Origin: Lentimicrobium sp. L6
GTDB lineage: Bacteria > Bacteroidota > Bacteroidia > Bacteroidales > UBA12170
Direction of reading: 5' to 3'
Assembly: GCF_013166655.1 (NCBI RefSeq)
Contig: NZ_JABKCA010000009.1
Coordinates: 1-64,000, forward strand
DNA: 64,000 bases
Below, one piece after another: positions 18,532 through 27,996 of the stretch; position 1 is the first letter of the stretch, and the number at the start of each line of letters is the position of its first letter. Made by a program: the position numbers and the translations under genes. The notes under the pieces were generated by a model. The model was not told where the DNA came from. It saw nothing but the letters and a program-made list of their open reading frames with translations, and ran no database searches.

Positions 18532-19746
18532 TTATTTTTTTTGGTTCTTAATATTTTTAATATTTGTTCCGGTACTCGTATGCTTAGTATGTAAGAATTT
18601 TTGGTTGGCTCCTCTAACTTTCAATAATGATAAAAACATGAGGAAAAATCCTTTTGGTAGTGAAATAATCGCTTTTAAAGTTTGTTTATTATAGAATTTC
18701 CTAGGTACAGAAATCACAAAAGTGATAAATACCAAAGCAAATAGTTTGATCCAAAGTATGGCCATTGGGTGGGGGTAGAAAAACAGAGAGATGAAGAATA
18801 TTATTCCCATGAATCCTAATAAGAGAATACGGGGAGGCAAGAAAGTATGAAAGGCCTTATTAAAGAAGTCTATGTTTCCTTTAGTGATTAATGCCAAGAA
18901 AGATTTAAAGAAAAATCTTTTGAAGTAAACGATTTGAGCGCTAAGCCACCTTCTTCTTTGGTTTTGAAAAACTTCGGCTTTTTGCACTTTCTCATCATAG
19001 CAATAGGCATCTTCTATATATTCAATGGTAATGCCGTCTCTACACATCTTTAAATCTATTTCTTTATCAAAACCACCAATGGCATGTACTTCACTCATCA
19101 TCTTCTTAAAAAAGGTGTATTCAAAAGCCATTCCAGAACCGATGATGGCACTGGAAACGCCCATGATTCTGGAGCCTTTTCTAAAGATGTGGTTATTTAT
19201 ATCCTCACTTACGGCATCGAGAATGGCGAAGTTCGAATCTGTATTCTTTGCAACTCTATGTCCTTGTACTGCTTTAAATCCAGCTCTGAAAGCTTCATCC
19301 ATTTTAGTAATGAAATCTTCTTCCATAAGGTTGTCGGCATCTAGAATTAAAGCCACATCGTAGTCGTCGCCTAAAACTTCCATGGTTTTGTTCAGAGCTT
19401 TTGACTTTGTGCTTTTATCGAAAGATACTTCGATCACTTTGATGGGTAGCTTTTTTAAGGCAACAATGGTTTCTGGTTGATAGGAATCACAAATAGCTAT
19501 TACATCGTATAATTCTTTAGGATAATCTTGATGTAGCGCATCCTCACAAACTTCTACAATAACTTCATCCTCTTTATAACCAGGAATCATAACAGCATAT
19601 TTACGCTTTTTATCATCAATGGGTTTGGGTTTTTTATATTTAAATAAACCTGCCAAAGCAAAGATGAAGATATACAAGGTTGTGATGAGTAGATAGACGA
19701 AAAATACCCATTGGATGATGTTTAATATTGTTAAGATAATGTCCAT
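18532..19746 (-). CDS. Membrane-bound GT2 glycosyltransferase with QxxRW motif
   Basis: A 404-residue protein. It has one N-terminal membrane helix (LTILNIIQWVFFVYLLITTLYIF), a GT-A catalytic domain (residues about 45-290) and two to three C-terminal helices (PPRILLLGFMGIIFFISLFF; LWIKLFALVFITFVISV; FFLMFLSLLKV). Catalytic features are CDSYQP, ILDADNLMEEDF (DxD-type metal site) and QRRRW, the QxxRW motif of processive and chain-extending GT2 enzymes. It sits 7 nt after the WbbL-like gene. With QxxRW and flanking helices it could polymerise a glycan chain at the inner membrane; alternatively it transfers one sugar to a lipid carrier. Confidence 0.87.
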   Translation of the reverse strand: MDIILTILNIIQWVFFVYLLITTLYIFIFALAGLFKYKKPKPIDDKKRKYAVMIPGYKEDEVIVEVCEDALHQDYPKELYDVIAICDSYQPETIVALKKLPIKVIEVSFDKSTKSKALNKTMEVLGDDYDVALILDADNLMEEDFITKMDEAFRAGFKAVQGHRVAKNTDSNFAILDAVSEDINNHIFRKGSRIMGVSSAIIGSGMAFEYTFFKKMMSEVHAIGGFDKEIDLKMCRDGITIEYIEDAYCYDEKVQKAEVFQNQRRRWLSAQIVYFKRFFFKSFLALITKGNIDFFNKAFHTFLPPRILLLGFMGIIFFISLFFYPHPMAILWIKLFALVFITFVISVPRKFYNKQTLKAIISLPKGFFLMFLSLLKVRGANQKFLHTKHTSTGTNIKNIKNQKK

Positions 19747-19753
19747 AGCCGTA

Positions 19754-20707
19754 TTATTTTGATTCTTCTAAGCGAGGGCTTAGTTTTATTTTCTTATCAA
19801 ATAGGTGTGCTAGATGCCATAATACCCCCTTATTATAGGCTCTAATATATTTCGGATTTCCTTTGATAGCAATCATCAACGAGTTTTTTGGTACTGCCAC
19901 GAAAAGCTGGTACAAGATAGCTAAAAAATAAGTCATACCAGAAAAATTTCGTCTTAAATATAGAATTCTATTTCGAGTCATATAATAAGCTCGTAAAGGG
20001 CTCACTCTTCCTCCAGTAGAAATAGATTCCTTGTGATATATTAATGAATTATGAACGTAATATATTTTATATCCAGCGTCTTTGATTCTATGTGCCCAAT
20101 CCAGTTCTTCATAATAGAGGAAAAAGATATCAGCCATCAGTCCAACTTTATTTATGGCTTCCATGGATACCATCATTGCGGCGCCATGTCCATAGCTAGC
20201 TTCACAATCCTCTTCATATTGTCCTACATCCTTTTCTCCAAAACCTTTAGCTCCTCCCCGTTGTGTGATGGGGTTAATAGGTTCGTATCCCACATACTGC
20301 AAGGTGTCGGGTGAATGGAAAAATCTAATTTTTGGACCAACAATTCCAATACTTGGATCGCTCTCCATTTTGGCTACTAATGGTTCTAAGAAGTCTGGTT
20401 CCACTTCTGTATCATTATTTAGCATCAAAATATACTTCCCTTTAGCCACATTGATTCCTAAATTATTTCCGCCAGCAAAGCCCAAATTTTCTTTACTTTC
20501 AATATAGATAATTTCAGGGCATTCTTCTTTTACTTGTTTCGGATTTTCGTCGGGGCTTGCATTGTCAACAATGATGATTTCTATATTGGGATAGGTGATT
20601 TTTCTCAATGATTTAACCATTTCAATAGTCACGTCTGCATGACCATATTGCACAGAAACAATGCTTACAAGAGGAAGGTTATTTTGTGAATTGTTCGAAT
20701 TCTCCAT
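19754..20707 (-). CDS. GT2 glycosyltransferase, rhamnosyltransferase (WbbL)-like
   Basis: A 317-residue protein. The GT-A domain starts LVSIVSVQYGHADVTIEMVKSL and includes IIIVDNASPDENP, ENLGFAGGNNLGIN and MLNNDTEVEPDFL (the DxD equivalent is NNDTE), which are characteristic of the WbbL/RfbN group. FFLYYEELDWAHRIKDAGY carries the expected catalytic acidic residues. A short hydrophobic region (MTYFLAILYQLFVAVP) near the C-terminus may dip into the membrane. It is the first gene of the glycan operon, with a candidate promoter about 30-60 nt upstream. Confidence 0.88.
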   Translation of the reverse strand: MENSNNSQNNLPLVSIVSVQYGHADVTIEMVKSLRKITYPNIEIIIVDNASPDENPKQVKEECPEIIYIESKENLGFAGGNNLGINVAKGKYILMLNNDTEVEPDFLEPLVAKMESDPSIGIVGPKIRFFHSPDTLQYVGYEPINPITQRGGAKGFGEKDVGQYEEDCEASYGHGAAMMVSMEAINKVGLMADIFFLYYEELDWAHRIKDAGYKIYYVHNSLIYHKESISTGGRVSPLRAYYMTRNRILYLRRNFSGMTYFLAILYQLFVAVPKNSLMIAIKGNPKYIRAYNKGVLWHLAHLFDKKIKLSPRLEESK

Positions 20708-20734
20708 TAGATTAGATTTAATTGTTTCTAATTA

Positions 20735-20765
20735 TAAAAATAGTAAAAATTAGAGCCAAATCAAA
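20735..20765 (-). promoter_or_regulatory. Promoter of the glycan operon
   Basis: On the minus strand TTTG (20765-20762), a 19-nt spacer and TATTTTTA (20742-20735) match the Bacteroidota -33/-7 pattern with one mismatch in the -7 box. The leader would be about 20 nt. Confidence 0.55.
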
Positions 20766-20833
20766 GTTTTGTTTAAATATTTCAGAATTTGGACAAAATA
20801 AAATTGATATCATGAAATGAGTTGGATCAAAAA

Positions 20834-20852
20834 AAGCGGCCGTAAGCCGCTT
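20834..20852 (-). terminator. Terminator of the SGNH/FadL operon
   Basis: AAGCGGC / GCCGCTT with a 5-nt loop is preceded on the plus strand by an A run, so the minus-strand RNA ends in U residues. It lies 25 nt past the stop of the SGNH gene. Confidence 0.8.
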
Positions 20853-20876
20853 CATTATTCTTTGTTAAAATTCATT

Positions 20877-22325
20877 TTAAGGAAATTCAACGCCATTATA
20901 CGCTGAAATATTTACAGTGGAAATGGCTGAATTATACTTTTTATTGATGGCCTGTATAAAGTAATTGCTGACCATGGCATTCCCACGAGGGGAAAGGTGA
21001 ATTCCATCTAAGCTGAATACACCACCTGATACAAAATCAGCATTTAGGTTGATTCCATCAACAGTAATTCCATCTTTAACTTCATTAAAAATACTGTTAA
21101 CATCTACCAAGGCCCAATCGTATTGTTCGGCTGTGTTTTTAATTACTGTGTTGTAGGAATTTATTGTTGTGGCTACCAAATGCATTTCATCAGCATCTAA
21201 AACATATTTATTTGGAATGCCGAAAGGCAAAGGTAGAGCAATTCCATCAACAGCCATGAAGCTTCCCATTCCCATGGCTAAACTATCTTGTGGTGTTCTT
21301 AATGTTAAAAGTTCACTGGCAGTCATTTGTCTGAACTGAACTCTTTGCATCAATAGCTTGTTAAGTGGGTCAGTAGTTGTATCAGCAATAGCATCAAGGA
21401 GGTCTCCGTATATAAAGTTATTGTCTTCGATAAGAAAGAGGTTGGCTCCAGGTTTAAATTCGATATTATAGGAAAATTCAGGTAAGCCAGCCTGTGAGAG
21501 GATAGCGTTCATTTGCCCCTCGATAAAACTCAATCCTAGATTCATTTGGGCAGCAGTAGTTGCATCAATTTCCAAGGCATTATTGGGGACGGTATTAAAA
21601 TAGGCTGCACTAGTTATTTCTGGAATATTAGCTAAAACACCTTTAGCTCCTGTTGAAGCTAAGGTTTGGGCTAAAGCACCATAATAATTAGTGAAGTCTG
21701 CAAGAGGAGTGATAAAATCACCGGCTCCACCAGAGCTGGCATACCCTAGAACATCATTATTTCCTATCCATAAAGAAAAGAAAGTGGGGTTCATTGCGAG
21801 AGCTTGTTCAATAACAGTGGTATTTGGTGTTGTGGCAAAACGGATATAATAAGGATTAGCTAAGCCAGCTGCTAAATTCTCTATGTTTCCATAACCTGGG
21901 GCTAAGAGATGACTCACTTTAGCACCTGGAACACCAAGGTTATTAACTGTATAATTTAAGGGTGGAAAGAAAGCTTCTAAGTCACCATCTTCGGCAGGAA
22001 CTGGAGCTAGACTTCCATTTACCACTGCTAATTTGAGTTTCCCCGGTAAAATACCTTGTTCACTCATAACAGCTGGTTGAACAAATTCTCCACCACCAAC
22101 TTCTTTAAATTGAGTAGCCAATAAATTAGTCCACGATTGCTCTTGTGCTCTGCGGTATAAAGCGCCATCGGCATAACCTGCCGTTAGTGAATTTCCTAGT
22201 GCCACATAATTTGAAAAGTCTGCTTTTCCGGCACTGGGTTCAAATCCATCGTTAATTTCTGGCTTACAAGACAATAGGCCTAAGGCTATTGCAGCCAAGA
22301 ATATATATTTATTTTTCATCTTCAT
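20877..22325 (-). CDS. SGNH/GDSL-family esterase lipoprotein
   Basis: A 482-residue protein. The N-terminus (YIFLAAIALGLLSC) ends in a lipobox with Cys20, so it is a lipoprotein. Block I of SGNH hydrolases is YVALGNSLTAGYADGALY (nucleophile Ser in GNSL), block III is LWIGNNDVLGYA (GxND) and block V is DGIHLSPRG (DxxH, giving the catalytic Asp and His). All four catalytic positions are thus present. The protein is longer than a minimal GDSL esterase because of insertions. It starts 8 nt after the FadL-like gene, and this pairing suggests that it hydrolyses a lipid or acyl ester whose product is taken up through the channel (inference). Confidence 0.88.
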   Translation of the reverse strand: MKMKNKYIFLAAIALGLLSCKPEINDGFEPSAGKADFSNYVALGNSLTAGYADGALYRRAQEQSWTNLLATQFKEVGGGEFVQPAVMSEQGILPGKLKLAVVNGSLAPVPAEDGDLEAFFPPLNYTVNNLGVPGAKVSHLLAPGYGNIENLAAGLANPYYIRFATTPNTTVIEQALAMNPTFFSLWIGNNDVLGYASSGGAGDFITPLADFTNYYGALAQTLASTGAKGVLANIPEITSAAYFNTVPNNALEIDATTAAQMNLGLSFIEGQMNAILSQAGLPEFSYNIEFKPGANLFLIEDNNFIYGDLLDAIADTTTDPLNKLLMQRVQFRQMTASELLTLRTPQDSLAMGMGSFMAVDGIALPLPFGIPNKYVLDADEMHLVATTINSYNTVIKNTAEQYDWALVDVNSIFNEVKDGITVDGINLNADFVSGGVFSLDGIHLSPRGNAMVSNYFIQAINKKYNSAISTVNISAYNGVEFP

Positions 22326-22333
22326 TCCTTTCC

Positions 22334-23548
22334 TTAAAAGTTATAATTGATTCCAATACCAAATATGGAAGCTGCTGTTTTGTATCTGCCTTCAAAATTA
22401 TCGGGCTCATACATTTTTACGCTTTCTTTTCCATGAGTTCCTAGGTAAGTTAAATCGACACTAAGGTTCTTATAGGCCATGATGCTGAGGCCAAAAGTAT
22501 AGGCCCAAGTATCGAGGCTTACGGTTTCTGGAGTAAAATATTTTTCGTTGGTAGGAGTAGGGTCGAAATATCCACCAGCTCTAAAAATAAACATGTTGTT
22601 AAGTTTATATTCTAGACCCAATCTAGGAATCAAAGTATTAGAGTATTCTCTAGTGTTGATATTGTTAAGTATATCTCCATCTTCTTCAAATGTGAAGCTA
22701 AGTTCTTTATAGCTTCCCCAAAATACATAGTTTATTTCCAAGGCTGCCAAAAATTTCTCTGTCACTTGATAACTGATTCCAAAGTCTAAATTAGCTGGCA
22801 GAGGAAGTTCTGCACTAAATTTATTATTGGGAGCCACTATGGATTCTAGGCTCTCTGGAATACGGAAAATGGCTGTTCCTCCATCCACTTTCATGGTAAT
22901 TTGACTGCGGTAGGCGATACCGATATTCAATTTTTGAGTGGCATGATAATAGACTCCAATATTAAAACCGGCACCAAAATCACTACCTTTTAATCTTGTA
23001 TATGACTGTTCGCTATAGGGTAAAGCTTTTTGCAGATCTACATTTCCTTGTACTAAGACCAATCCCGCTCCAATACCAAGCTTATCGTTGATTTTATAAG
23101 AAAGGGTTGGTTGAATATAGAAAGCTTGTAAAGAGATTTCTTGGATTAAGTTTTTACCTGCCCAATCTTTATCCCATTTGGCTGAGGATCCATAAGGGGT
23201 GTAAAATCCAACTCCTAGAGTTAATTTGTCGCTTAATTTTGCAGCACCATAAAGGTAAGCTGGAGTGCTTAAGGGATTATCGGTTTCCGCGGTGTAGCTA
23301 GAGGTGGTAGATTGATAAATCACATTACTATTGATGAAATTGGCGCCTACTTGGAAGCTGTATTCTGTTTTCATCATGGACAGGGCTCCAGGATTATAGA
23401 AAATACTACTGGCTCCAAAATTTGTTGAAGTTCCAATCAGGCCCATTCCTGTTTGTTTTTGTCCTTGCAATCGAACTTGATATCCTCCTGCGAATAAAGA
23501 TATACTCATTCCTATCAGAAAGATACTGATGATTATTATATTTCTCAT
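22334..23548 (-). CDS. FadL/OmpP1/TodX-type outer-membrane channel
   Basis: A 404-residue protein with a signal peptide (IIIISIFLIGMSISLFA) followed by the family's opening GGYQVRLQGQKQTGMGLIG and FGASSIFYNPGALSMM, including the conserved NPA/NPG region. Alternating aromatic beta strands run to the end, which closes in FGIGINYNF, a terminal Phe as expected for BAM-assembled barrels. FadL channels move long-chain fatty acids or other hydrophobic compounds across the outer membrane by lateral diffusion. It heads a two-gene operon with the SGNH lipoprotein. Confidence 0.9.
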   Translation of the reverse strand: MRNIIIISIFLIGMSISLFAGGYQVRLQGQKQTGMGLIGTSTNFGASSIFYNPGALSMMKTEYSFQVGANFINSNVIYQSTTSSYTAETDNPLSTPAYLYGAAKLSDKLTLGVGFYTPYGSSAKWDKDWAGKNLIQEISLQAFYIQPTLSYKINDKLGIGAGLVLVQGNVDLQKALPYSEQSYTRLKGSDFGAGFNIGVYYHATQKLNIGIAYRSQITMKVDGGTAIFRIPESLESIVAPNNKFSAELPLPANLDFGISYQVTEKFLAALEINYVFWGSYKELSFTFEEDGDILNNINTREYSNTLIPRLGLEYKLNNMFIFRAGGYFDPTPTNEKYFTPETVSLDTWAYTFGLSIMAYKNLSVDLTYLGTHGKESVKMYEPDNFEGRYKTAASIFGIGINYNF

Positions 23549-23569
23549 AAATTGATGTATTTGTTACTG

Positions 23570-23600
23570 CAAAGGTAACATTCTAAATTTCAGCGTGAAA
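23570..23600 (-). promoter_or_regulatory. Candidate promoter of the FadL-SGNH operon
   Basis: TACCTTTG on the minus strand (23577-23570) is an exact -7 box. TTTC at 23600-23597, 19 nt upstream, is a near match to the -33 TTTG. The leader would be about 15 nt. Confidence 0.5.
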
Positions 23601-23632
23601 TTGTGATTTCTTAGTAATTAGTTAAAAATAAA

Positions 23633-23662
23633 AAGGGTGTTACATTTAACTGCAACACCCTT
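23633..23662 (-). terminator. Terminator of the tricorn-like gene
   Basis: AAGGGTGTT / AACACCCTT with a 12-nt loop, followed on the minus strand by a U-rich tract. It is 30 nt past the stop of the protease gene. Confidence 0.8.
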
Positions 23663-23691
23663 ATTATTATTATTATTTATGACTTAGATTT

Positions 23692-26600
23692 CTATTGAAT
23701 CTGCTCCAAAAGAATTTCTACAGCTTTCTCCAATTGCTCGTCTTTCCCATTCGCTCGCGAATCGGGTTTTATATCAACGATGATATCTGGAGTAGCAGGA
23801 ACCAACTCCATATTGGCATCACTTTCTTTTACATACCATCCCCTAAATGGCAATCTGATATAGCCACCATCAATTAAGCCTTTACCTCCAGTTGAGATAA
23901 CTGCACCAAATGTTGGTGTTCCAACTAAAGTACCAAGGTTATTGCTTTTATAGGCATGTGAAAAGATTTCTGCATTGGAATACGAGTTCTGATTACATAA
24001 TGCAATACTTGGCTTAGTCCAGCTGGCAAAAGGAAGTCTTTCACCAAATGCATAATGCTCTCTGAAGTTTTTATGCTCTTTTTCTAGATCTTTTGTAGCG
24101 CCTCTAGGTACTGTGTAAGCATGTTGTTTCACCGTTAAAACAGCCATTAAGTAGTCTGTAGTCCATCCACCACCATTATATCTAACATCAATTAATATAC
24201 CTTTTTTACCATATCCTGCAGCCATTAAATCTCTTTCGAAAAGCTCGAAACTGGGCCAACCCATGGCTTTAATATGGAGATATCCTAATTCACCATTGGA
24301 CAATTCGTCCACTAAATTTCTATTGAATTCTACCCAATCATTATATTTCTCGGTGTTTAGGTCTGATGTTGGACGGATGACGATTTCTTTATCATTGCCC
24401 TCTCTATCTACATTAAGAATAGTGGCTTGGTTGGTTTTGTTGGCAAGTATTTCATAAAGATTAGATTCCTCAGAAAGTTCTTCTTGGTTGATGGCTGTGA
24501 TGATATCACCTGGCATTAATTGGCTTTCTTCTTTATCTGCAGGGCTTCCTTTGAGGATTCTGTCAATTTGAATTCCATTATTATTAGAGCTGAATTCTAT
24601 ACCTAATAAAGCAGCACTTTCCGCTTTTTTCTCTTTGCTTCTAGGTCCATATAAGCCCATATGGCTGGCATTAATTTCACCCAACATCCAATTGAATATT
24701 TCTCTGAAATCCTCATCGGTGCTAGCACTTAAAGCTATGGATTGGTAAATGTCTTTTATTTGATTCCAATCTCTTCTGTGGAATTTAGGGTCGTAGAAAC
24801 CTTGGTTGATGGCTTTCCATCCTTGTTCAAAAACTTGTGCTCTCTGGGCTTGTAAATCTACATCCACAACTGCTTTAACAGGAATGTTTTCCATCTTATC
24901 ACCTGTGAGTTTTAGTCTCCCTGGTTTTCCTCCTTTATTCAATAAATAAAGATATTTGCCATCTGGACTTAATTGCATTCCTCTTCCAGCCTTCCCTTTT
25001 TGGGTAATGGCTTTCACTTCTTTTTTGTCCCAACGGATTTTGTAAAGGTCGGTTTTGCCATCTTCATTGCTATTAGAGGTGAAATAGATGAAATCACTAT
25101 CTTCAGAAAATATAGGGCTTCCTTCGTTTCCAGGAAGAGAGGTTAATTGAAACAATCGATTATAAATTTGATCGAAATCTATTTTTACTTCTACTTTATC
25201 TTCGTCTTTTTTCTTATCATCGTCTTCAGAATCCTCTAATTTCCATTCTGTCATGGTTTTTTCATAGTCTTTCTTTTGCAACCAAACATACCAAATATCA
25301 TAATTGCCATAGTTTCTGATGGAGGAGAAGGCTAGCTTTTTACCATCAGGACTCCAAGACGGACTGGCATCTGTTCTGGGGTGCATACTCACATTTACTG
25401 GGGCCATGCTGTTGTCAGCTTTGTGAATGTAAATTTCTCTATTAAAATCCAAGTCAGATTTTGAATAAGCTAAGTATTGATCGTCAGGACTCCAGCAAAC
25501 TCCTGAAGGCTCTGCCCAAGTATCTAGTAGTGTAATTTCGTTTTTGGTCGATCCCTTTTCATTGATGTCGGCTACAACTAATTGGCCATCTCCGATAAGG
25601 TAGGCTACTTTGGTCTTTTCATTAGATAGAACGAGTTTATTTATGTCTTCCTCAGCTGAGATGACTTTCTTAATTTCGTGCTTCAAAGATTTAAATAAGT
25701 TTACTTCTTTTTCATCAGAGGATGCTAAAGAGAAAACTTCATTTACACCATTTCTATTGCTGATAAATAGTAAGCAAGTATCATTTAACCATACAGGATC
25801 AGAATTAATAAATGAATCGTTGCTTAATGTTTTGGTGAAGTTGTCTTTATCTTTGGCTTGTGTGATAAAGATATTTCCTTTGATACTGGATGCTAAATAT
25901 TTTCCATTTGGAGATACTTGATAAGCATTTACTTCGCCAGTAAATGTTTCGTGTTTAATATTGTTTTTTCTGTTTTCAAAATCCATTTTCAAATTTAAAG
26001 CCATGGCTTTAGTGGAATTGCTTTCTTGCAGATAAATATGGTTTCCGCTTTCCAATGCCAATAATTTTTTCTCTGGTGCATAAGAGAAGTAGCGTAAACC
26101 AAAGTCTTTAAATGAAGTTTTGGTTTCTATTTTCATTGTTGGAAGGAAAATGTGGTTGAGTTGGTAAATCTGAGCTCCGTTGCTACTGATGTAGAATAAG
26201 CTTTCGTCATTTTCCCAAATAGGATAAAACTCATTATAGTTCTCTGCGGTGATTTGAGTATAGCTCTTGTCTTTTTTATTGAAAATCCAAATGTCTCTGT
26301 TAGCAGATCCTTGATAAGCCTGACGAGCTATTCTGCAACTACCTCTTACAAAAGCTACTTGTTTACCATCTGGAGATTCAATAGCATTACTTCCTAATGC
26401 TTCCATCAGTTTTGTTGGATTTCCTCCTTCTGGTGAAACATAGAATATTTCTTGATCTCTTTCTACCTGAGCTGAAATTCTTCTAGTCTCGAATACAATT
26501 CTATCGGCTATAGCCCAAGAATTTACTTTATCATTTGAAGGGTGAAATGTCAAACGTTTTAATCCGGAGCCATTTTTGTTGATGACGAAGACATCCTCCG

Positions 26601-26850
26601 AGCCATATCTATTAGATGAGAAGGCAATTTGATTACCATCAGGAGACCATGTTGGATAAGCGTCGTAGGCTTCGTGGATACTAATCCTGACGGGGATTTC
26701 ATTTTTTAAATTCATTACCCAGATATCACCTTGATAGGTGAACGCTATGTTTTCGCCACTGGGATCTAAAGCGGGAAAGCGAAGTAAGCTGCTTTGGGCA
26801 AAGGTAAAAGTTGTAATAAAAAGTAATGCTAATAATGACCATTTCTTCAT
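23692..26850 (-). CDS. Tricorn-like protease (S41 family) with beta-propeller and PDZ domains
   Basis: A 1052-residue protein, close to the length of archaeal tricorn (about 1070). Unlike archaeal tricorn it starts with a signal peptide (LLALLFITTFTFAQ). Residues about 25-520 hold WD40/PD40-type propeller blades (YPTWSPDGNQIAFSSNRYG, ASPSWSPDGKKLAFSS). A Lys/Asp-rich insert (SEDDDKKKDEDK) lies near residue 545. A PDZ domain follows (GIQIDRILKGSPADKEES..MPGDIITAIN), then the S41 catalytic domain: LIDVRYNGGG and NQNSYSNAEIFSHAYK, with Ser958 the likely nucleophile. It probably degrades oligopeptides in the periplasm or at the surface. Transcribed alone, with a terminator after it and a -7-like box TAGCTTTG about 70-77 nt before the start. 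Confidence 0.9.
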   Translation of the reverse strand: MKKWSLLALLFITTFTFAQSSLLRFPALDPSGENIAFTYQGDIWVMNLKNEIPVRISIHEAYDAYPTWSPDGNQIAFSSNRYGSEDVFVINKNGSGLKRLTFHPSNDKVNSWAIADRIVFETRRISAQVERDQEIFYVSPEGGNPTKLMEALGSNAIESPDGKQVAFVRGSCRIARQAYQGSANRDIWIFNKKDKSYTQITAENYNEFYPIWENDESLFYISSNGAQIYQLNHIFLPTMKIETKTSFKDFGLRYFSYAPEKKLLALESGNHIYLQESNSTKAMALNLKMDFENRKNNIKHETFTGEVNAYQVSPNGKYLASSIKGNIFITQAKDKDNFTKTLSNDSFINSDPVWLNDTCLLFISNRNGVNEVFSLASSDEKEVNLFKSLKHEIKKVISAEEDINKLVLSNEKTKVAYLIGDGQLVVADINEKGSTKNEITLLDTWAEPSGVCWSPDDQYLAYSKSDLDFNREIYIHKADNSMAPVNVSMHPRTDASPSWSPDGKKLAFSSIRNYGNYDIWYVWLQKKDYEKTMTEWKLEDSEDDDKKKDEDKVEVKIDFDQIYNRLFQLTSLPGNEGSPIFSEDSDFIYFTSNSNEDGKTDLYKIRWDKKEVKAITQKGKAGRGMQLSPDGKYLYLLNKGGKPGRLKLTGDKMENIPVKAVVDVDLQAQRAQVFEQGWKAINQGFYDPKFHRRDWNQIKDIYQSIALSASTDEDFREIFNWMLGEINASHMGLYGPRSKEKKAESAALLGIEFSSNNNGIQIDRILKGSPADKEESQLMPGDIITAINQEELSEESNLYEILANKTNQATILNVDREGNDKEIVIRPTSDLNTEKYNDWVEFNRNLVDELSNGELGYLHIKAMGWPSFELFERDLMAAGYGKKGILIDVRYNGGGWTTDYLMAVLTVKQHAYTVPRGATKDLEKEHKNFREHYAFGERLPFASWTKPSIALCNQNSYSNAEIFSHAYKSNNLGTLVGTPTFGAVISTGGKGLIDGGYIRLPFRGWYVKESDANMELVPATPDIIVDIKPDSRANGKDEQLEKAVEILLEQIQ

Positions 26851-26985
26851 GATAAGAAAGATTAAATTTTTGAATTGATTTTTGCGGCTTATTCCGGCTT
26901 ATGATCATCAAATGAGCTCAAAGCTATTTCATGATATATTTGGTTTTACAGGAAATCTCATTTTGAAGCTTCAAAAATAGTAATT

Positions 26986-27996
26986 TTATAATCCCTCCGA
27001 GCAATTTTTGCAAATTTCAATGGTTGAACGATTAGAAAAAACTTGATTTCTGAAGTTTGTGTATTTTTTATTGCTTTTGATGTTTTGGAAAGAATCCTCT
27101 AATAGGTTGCCCATTTGATGGTCCGCATCTTTATCAAAGCAACAGGGTACCACTTGTCCATCCCAGGTGATAACGCTAGCTCGCCACATCCTTTTGCATT
27201 TATTGGGTAGTTTCTTCTTGATGGCCCATGTTCCATCTTTATTTTGCTGGTATCTTCTGTGTTTGGAATCCTTTGGAATCAAATGGTTTTTATCTTCTTT
27301 TGAATAAACTTGAGCGGTTTTGATTTCAATTTTGTCGGCATCTATATCAGCTTTGAATTGCTGAAGAAGCTTTAATTGATGCTCATTGGTTTTAAAAACA
27401 ATAAACTGAAGCACGATAAAAGGAGTGGCAGATTTGAGTTCTTCTTTAGCTTGGACTAGATTTTTTATGCCTTGGATAACTTGTTTAAACTGTCCGCCAA
27501 CTCTATATTTTTCGTAGGTTTCTTGGTCGAGGCCATCCAATGAAATAATGATTCTGTTTAATCCCGAATTTACGGTTTTTATGGCATTATCATGATTTAA
27601 GAAATGGCCATTGGTAGAGGTGGAGGTGAATATTCTTTGTGAATGAGCATATTCCACCATTTTAAAAAACTGCTTATTCAAATATGGTTCGCCTTGAAAA
27701 TAGAGGATAAGCCATATTAGATATTTCTTTTGCTTTTCGATGATGGATTTATAATCATCATAATTCATAGTGCCTGTTGGACGAGTAAATTGTTTTTGTC
27801 CGGATGGGCATTCCAAGCAGGAAAGGTTGCAGAAAGTGCCAGTTTCTAGGGATAAACTCCAGGGTTCTCCTTTATGAATTGGGGTTTTCTTTAATAGGGA
27901 AATATAATAGCTAGAATATAAGACGGCTAAGTTTTTAATTTTGGCAAAACTTAATACGCTTATAAAACCAAAATAATAGGCTATTTTTTTTCTCAC
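26986..27996 (-). CDS. Radical SAM protein with SPASM-like C-terminus
   Basis: A 336-residue protein starting at GTG (27996), whose first bases overlap the stop of the holin-like gene (GTGA). The radical SAM [4Fe-4S] motif is CNLSCLECPSG (CxxxCxxC). EPYLNKQFFKMVEYA and IISLDGLDQETYEKYR are typical of the SPASM/twitch subfamily. C-terminal cysteines in WDGQVVPCCFDKD and TIEICKNCSEG probably bind auxiliary cluster iron. Many relatives mature peptides or modify sugars. No precursor peptide gene is visible nearby, so the substrate is unknown. The N-terminus has a weakly hydrophobic stretch. Confidence 0.88.
   Translation of the reverse strand: MRKKIAYYFGFISVLSFAKIKNLAVLYSSYYISLLKKTPIHKGEPWSLSLETGTFCNLSCLECPSGQKQFTRPTGTMNYDDYKSIIEKQKKYLIWLILYFQGEPYLNKQFFKMVEYAHSQRIFTSTSTNGHFLNHDNAIKTVNSGLNRIIISLDGLDQETYEKYRVGGQFKQVIQGIKNLVQAKEELKSATPFIVLQFIVFKTNEHQLKLLQQFKADIDADKIEIKTAQVYSKEDKNHLIPKDSKHRRYQQNKDGTWAIKKKLPNKCKRMWRASVITWDGQVVPCCFDKDADHQMGNLLEDSFQNIKSNKKYTNFRNQVFSNRSTIEICKNCSEGL

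Noticed and set aside
26961-26976. 16-bp perfect palindrome TTTTGAAGCTTCAAAA
   Set aside because: It lies just past the radical SAM stop with no U run and no clear role as operator; it could be chance in AT-rich DNA.
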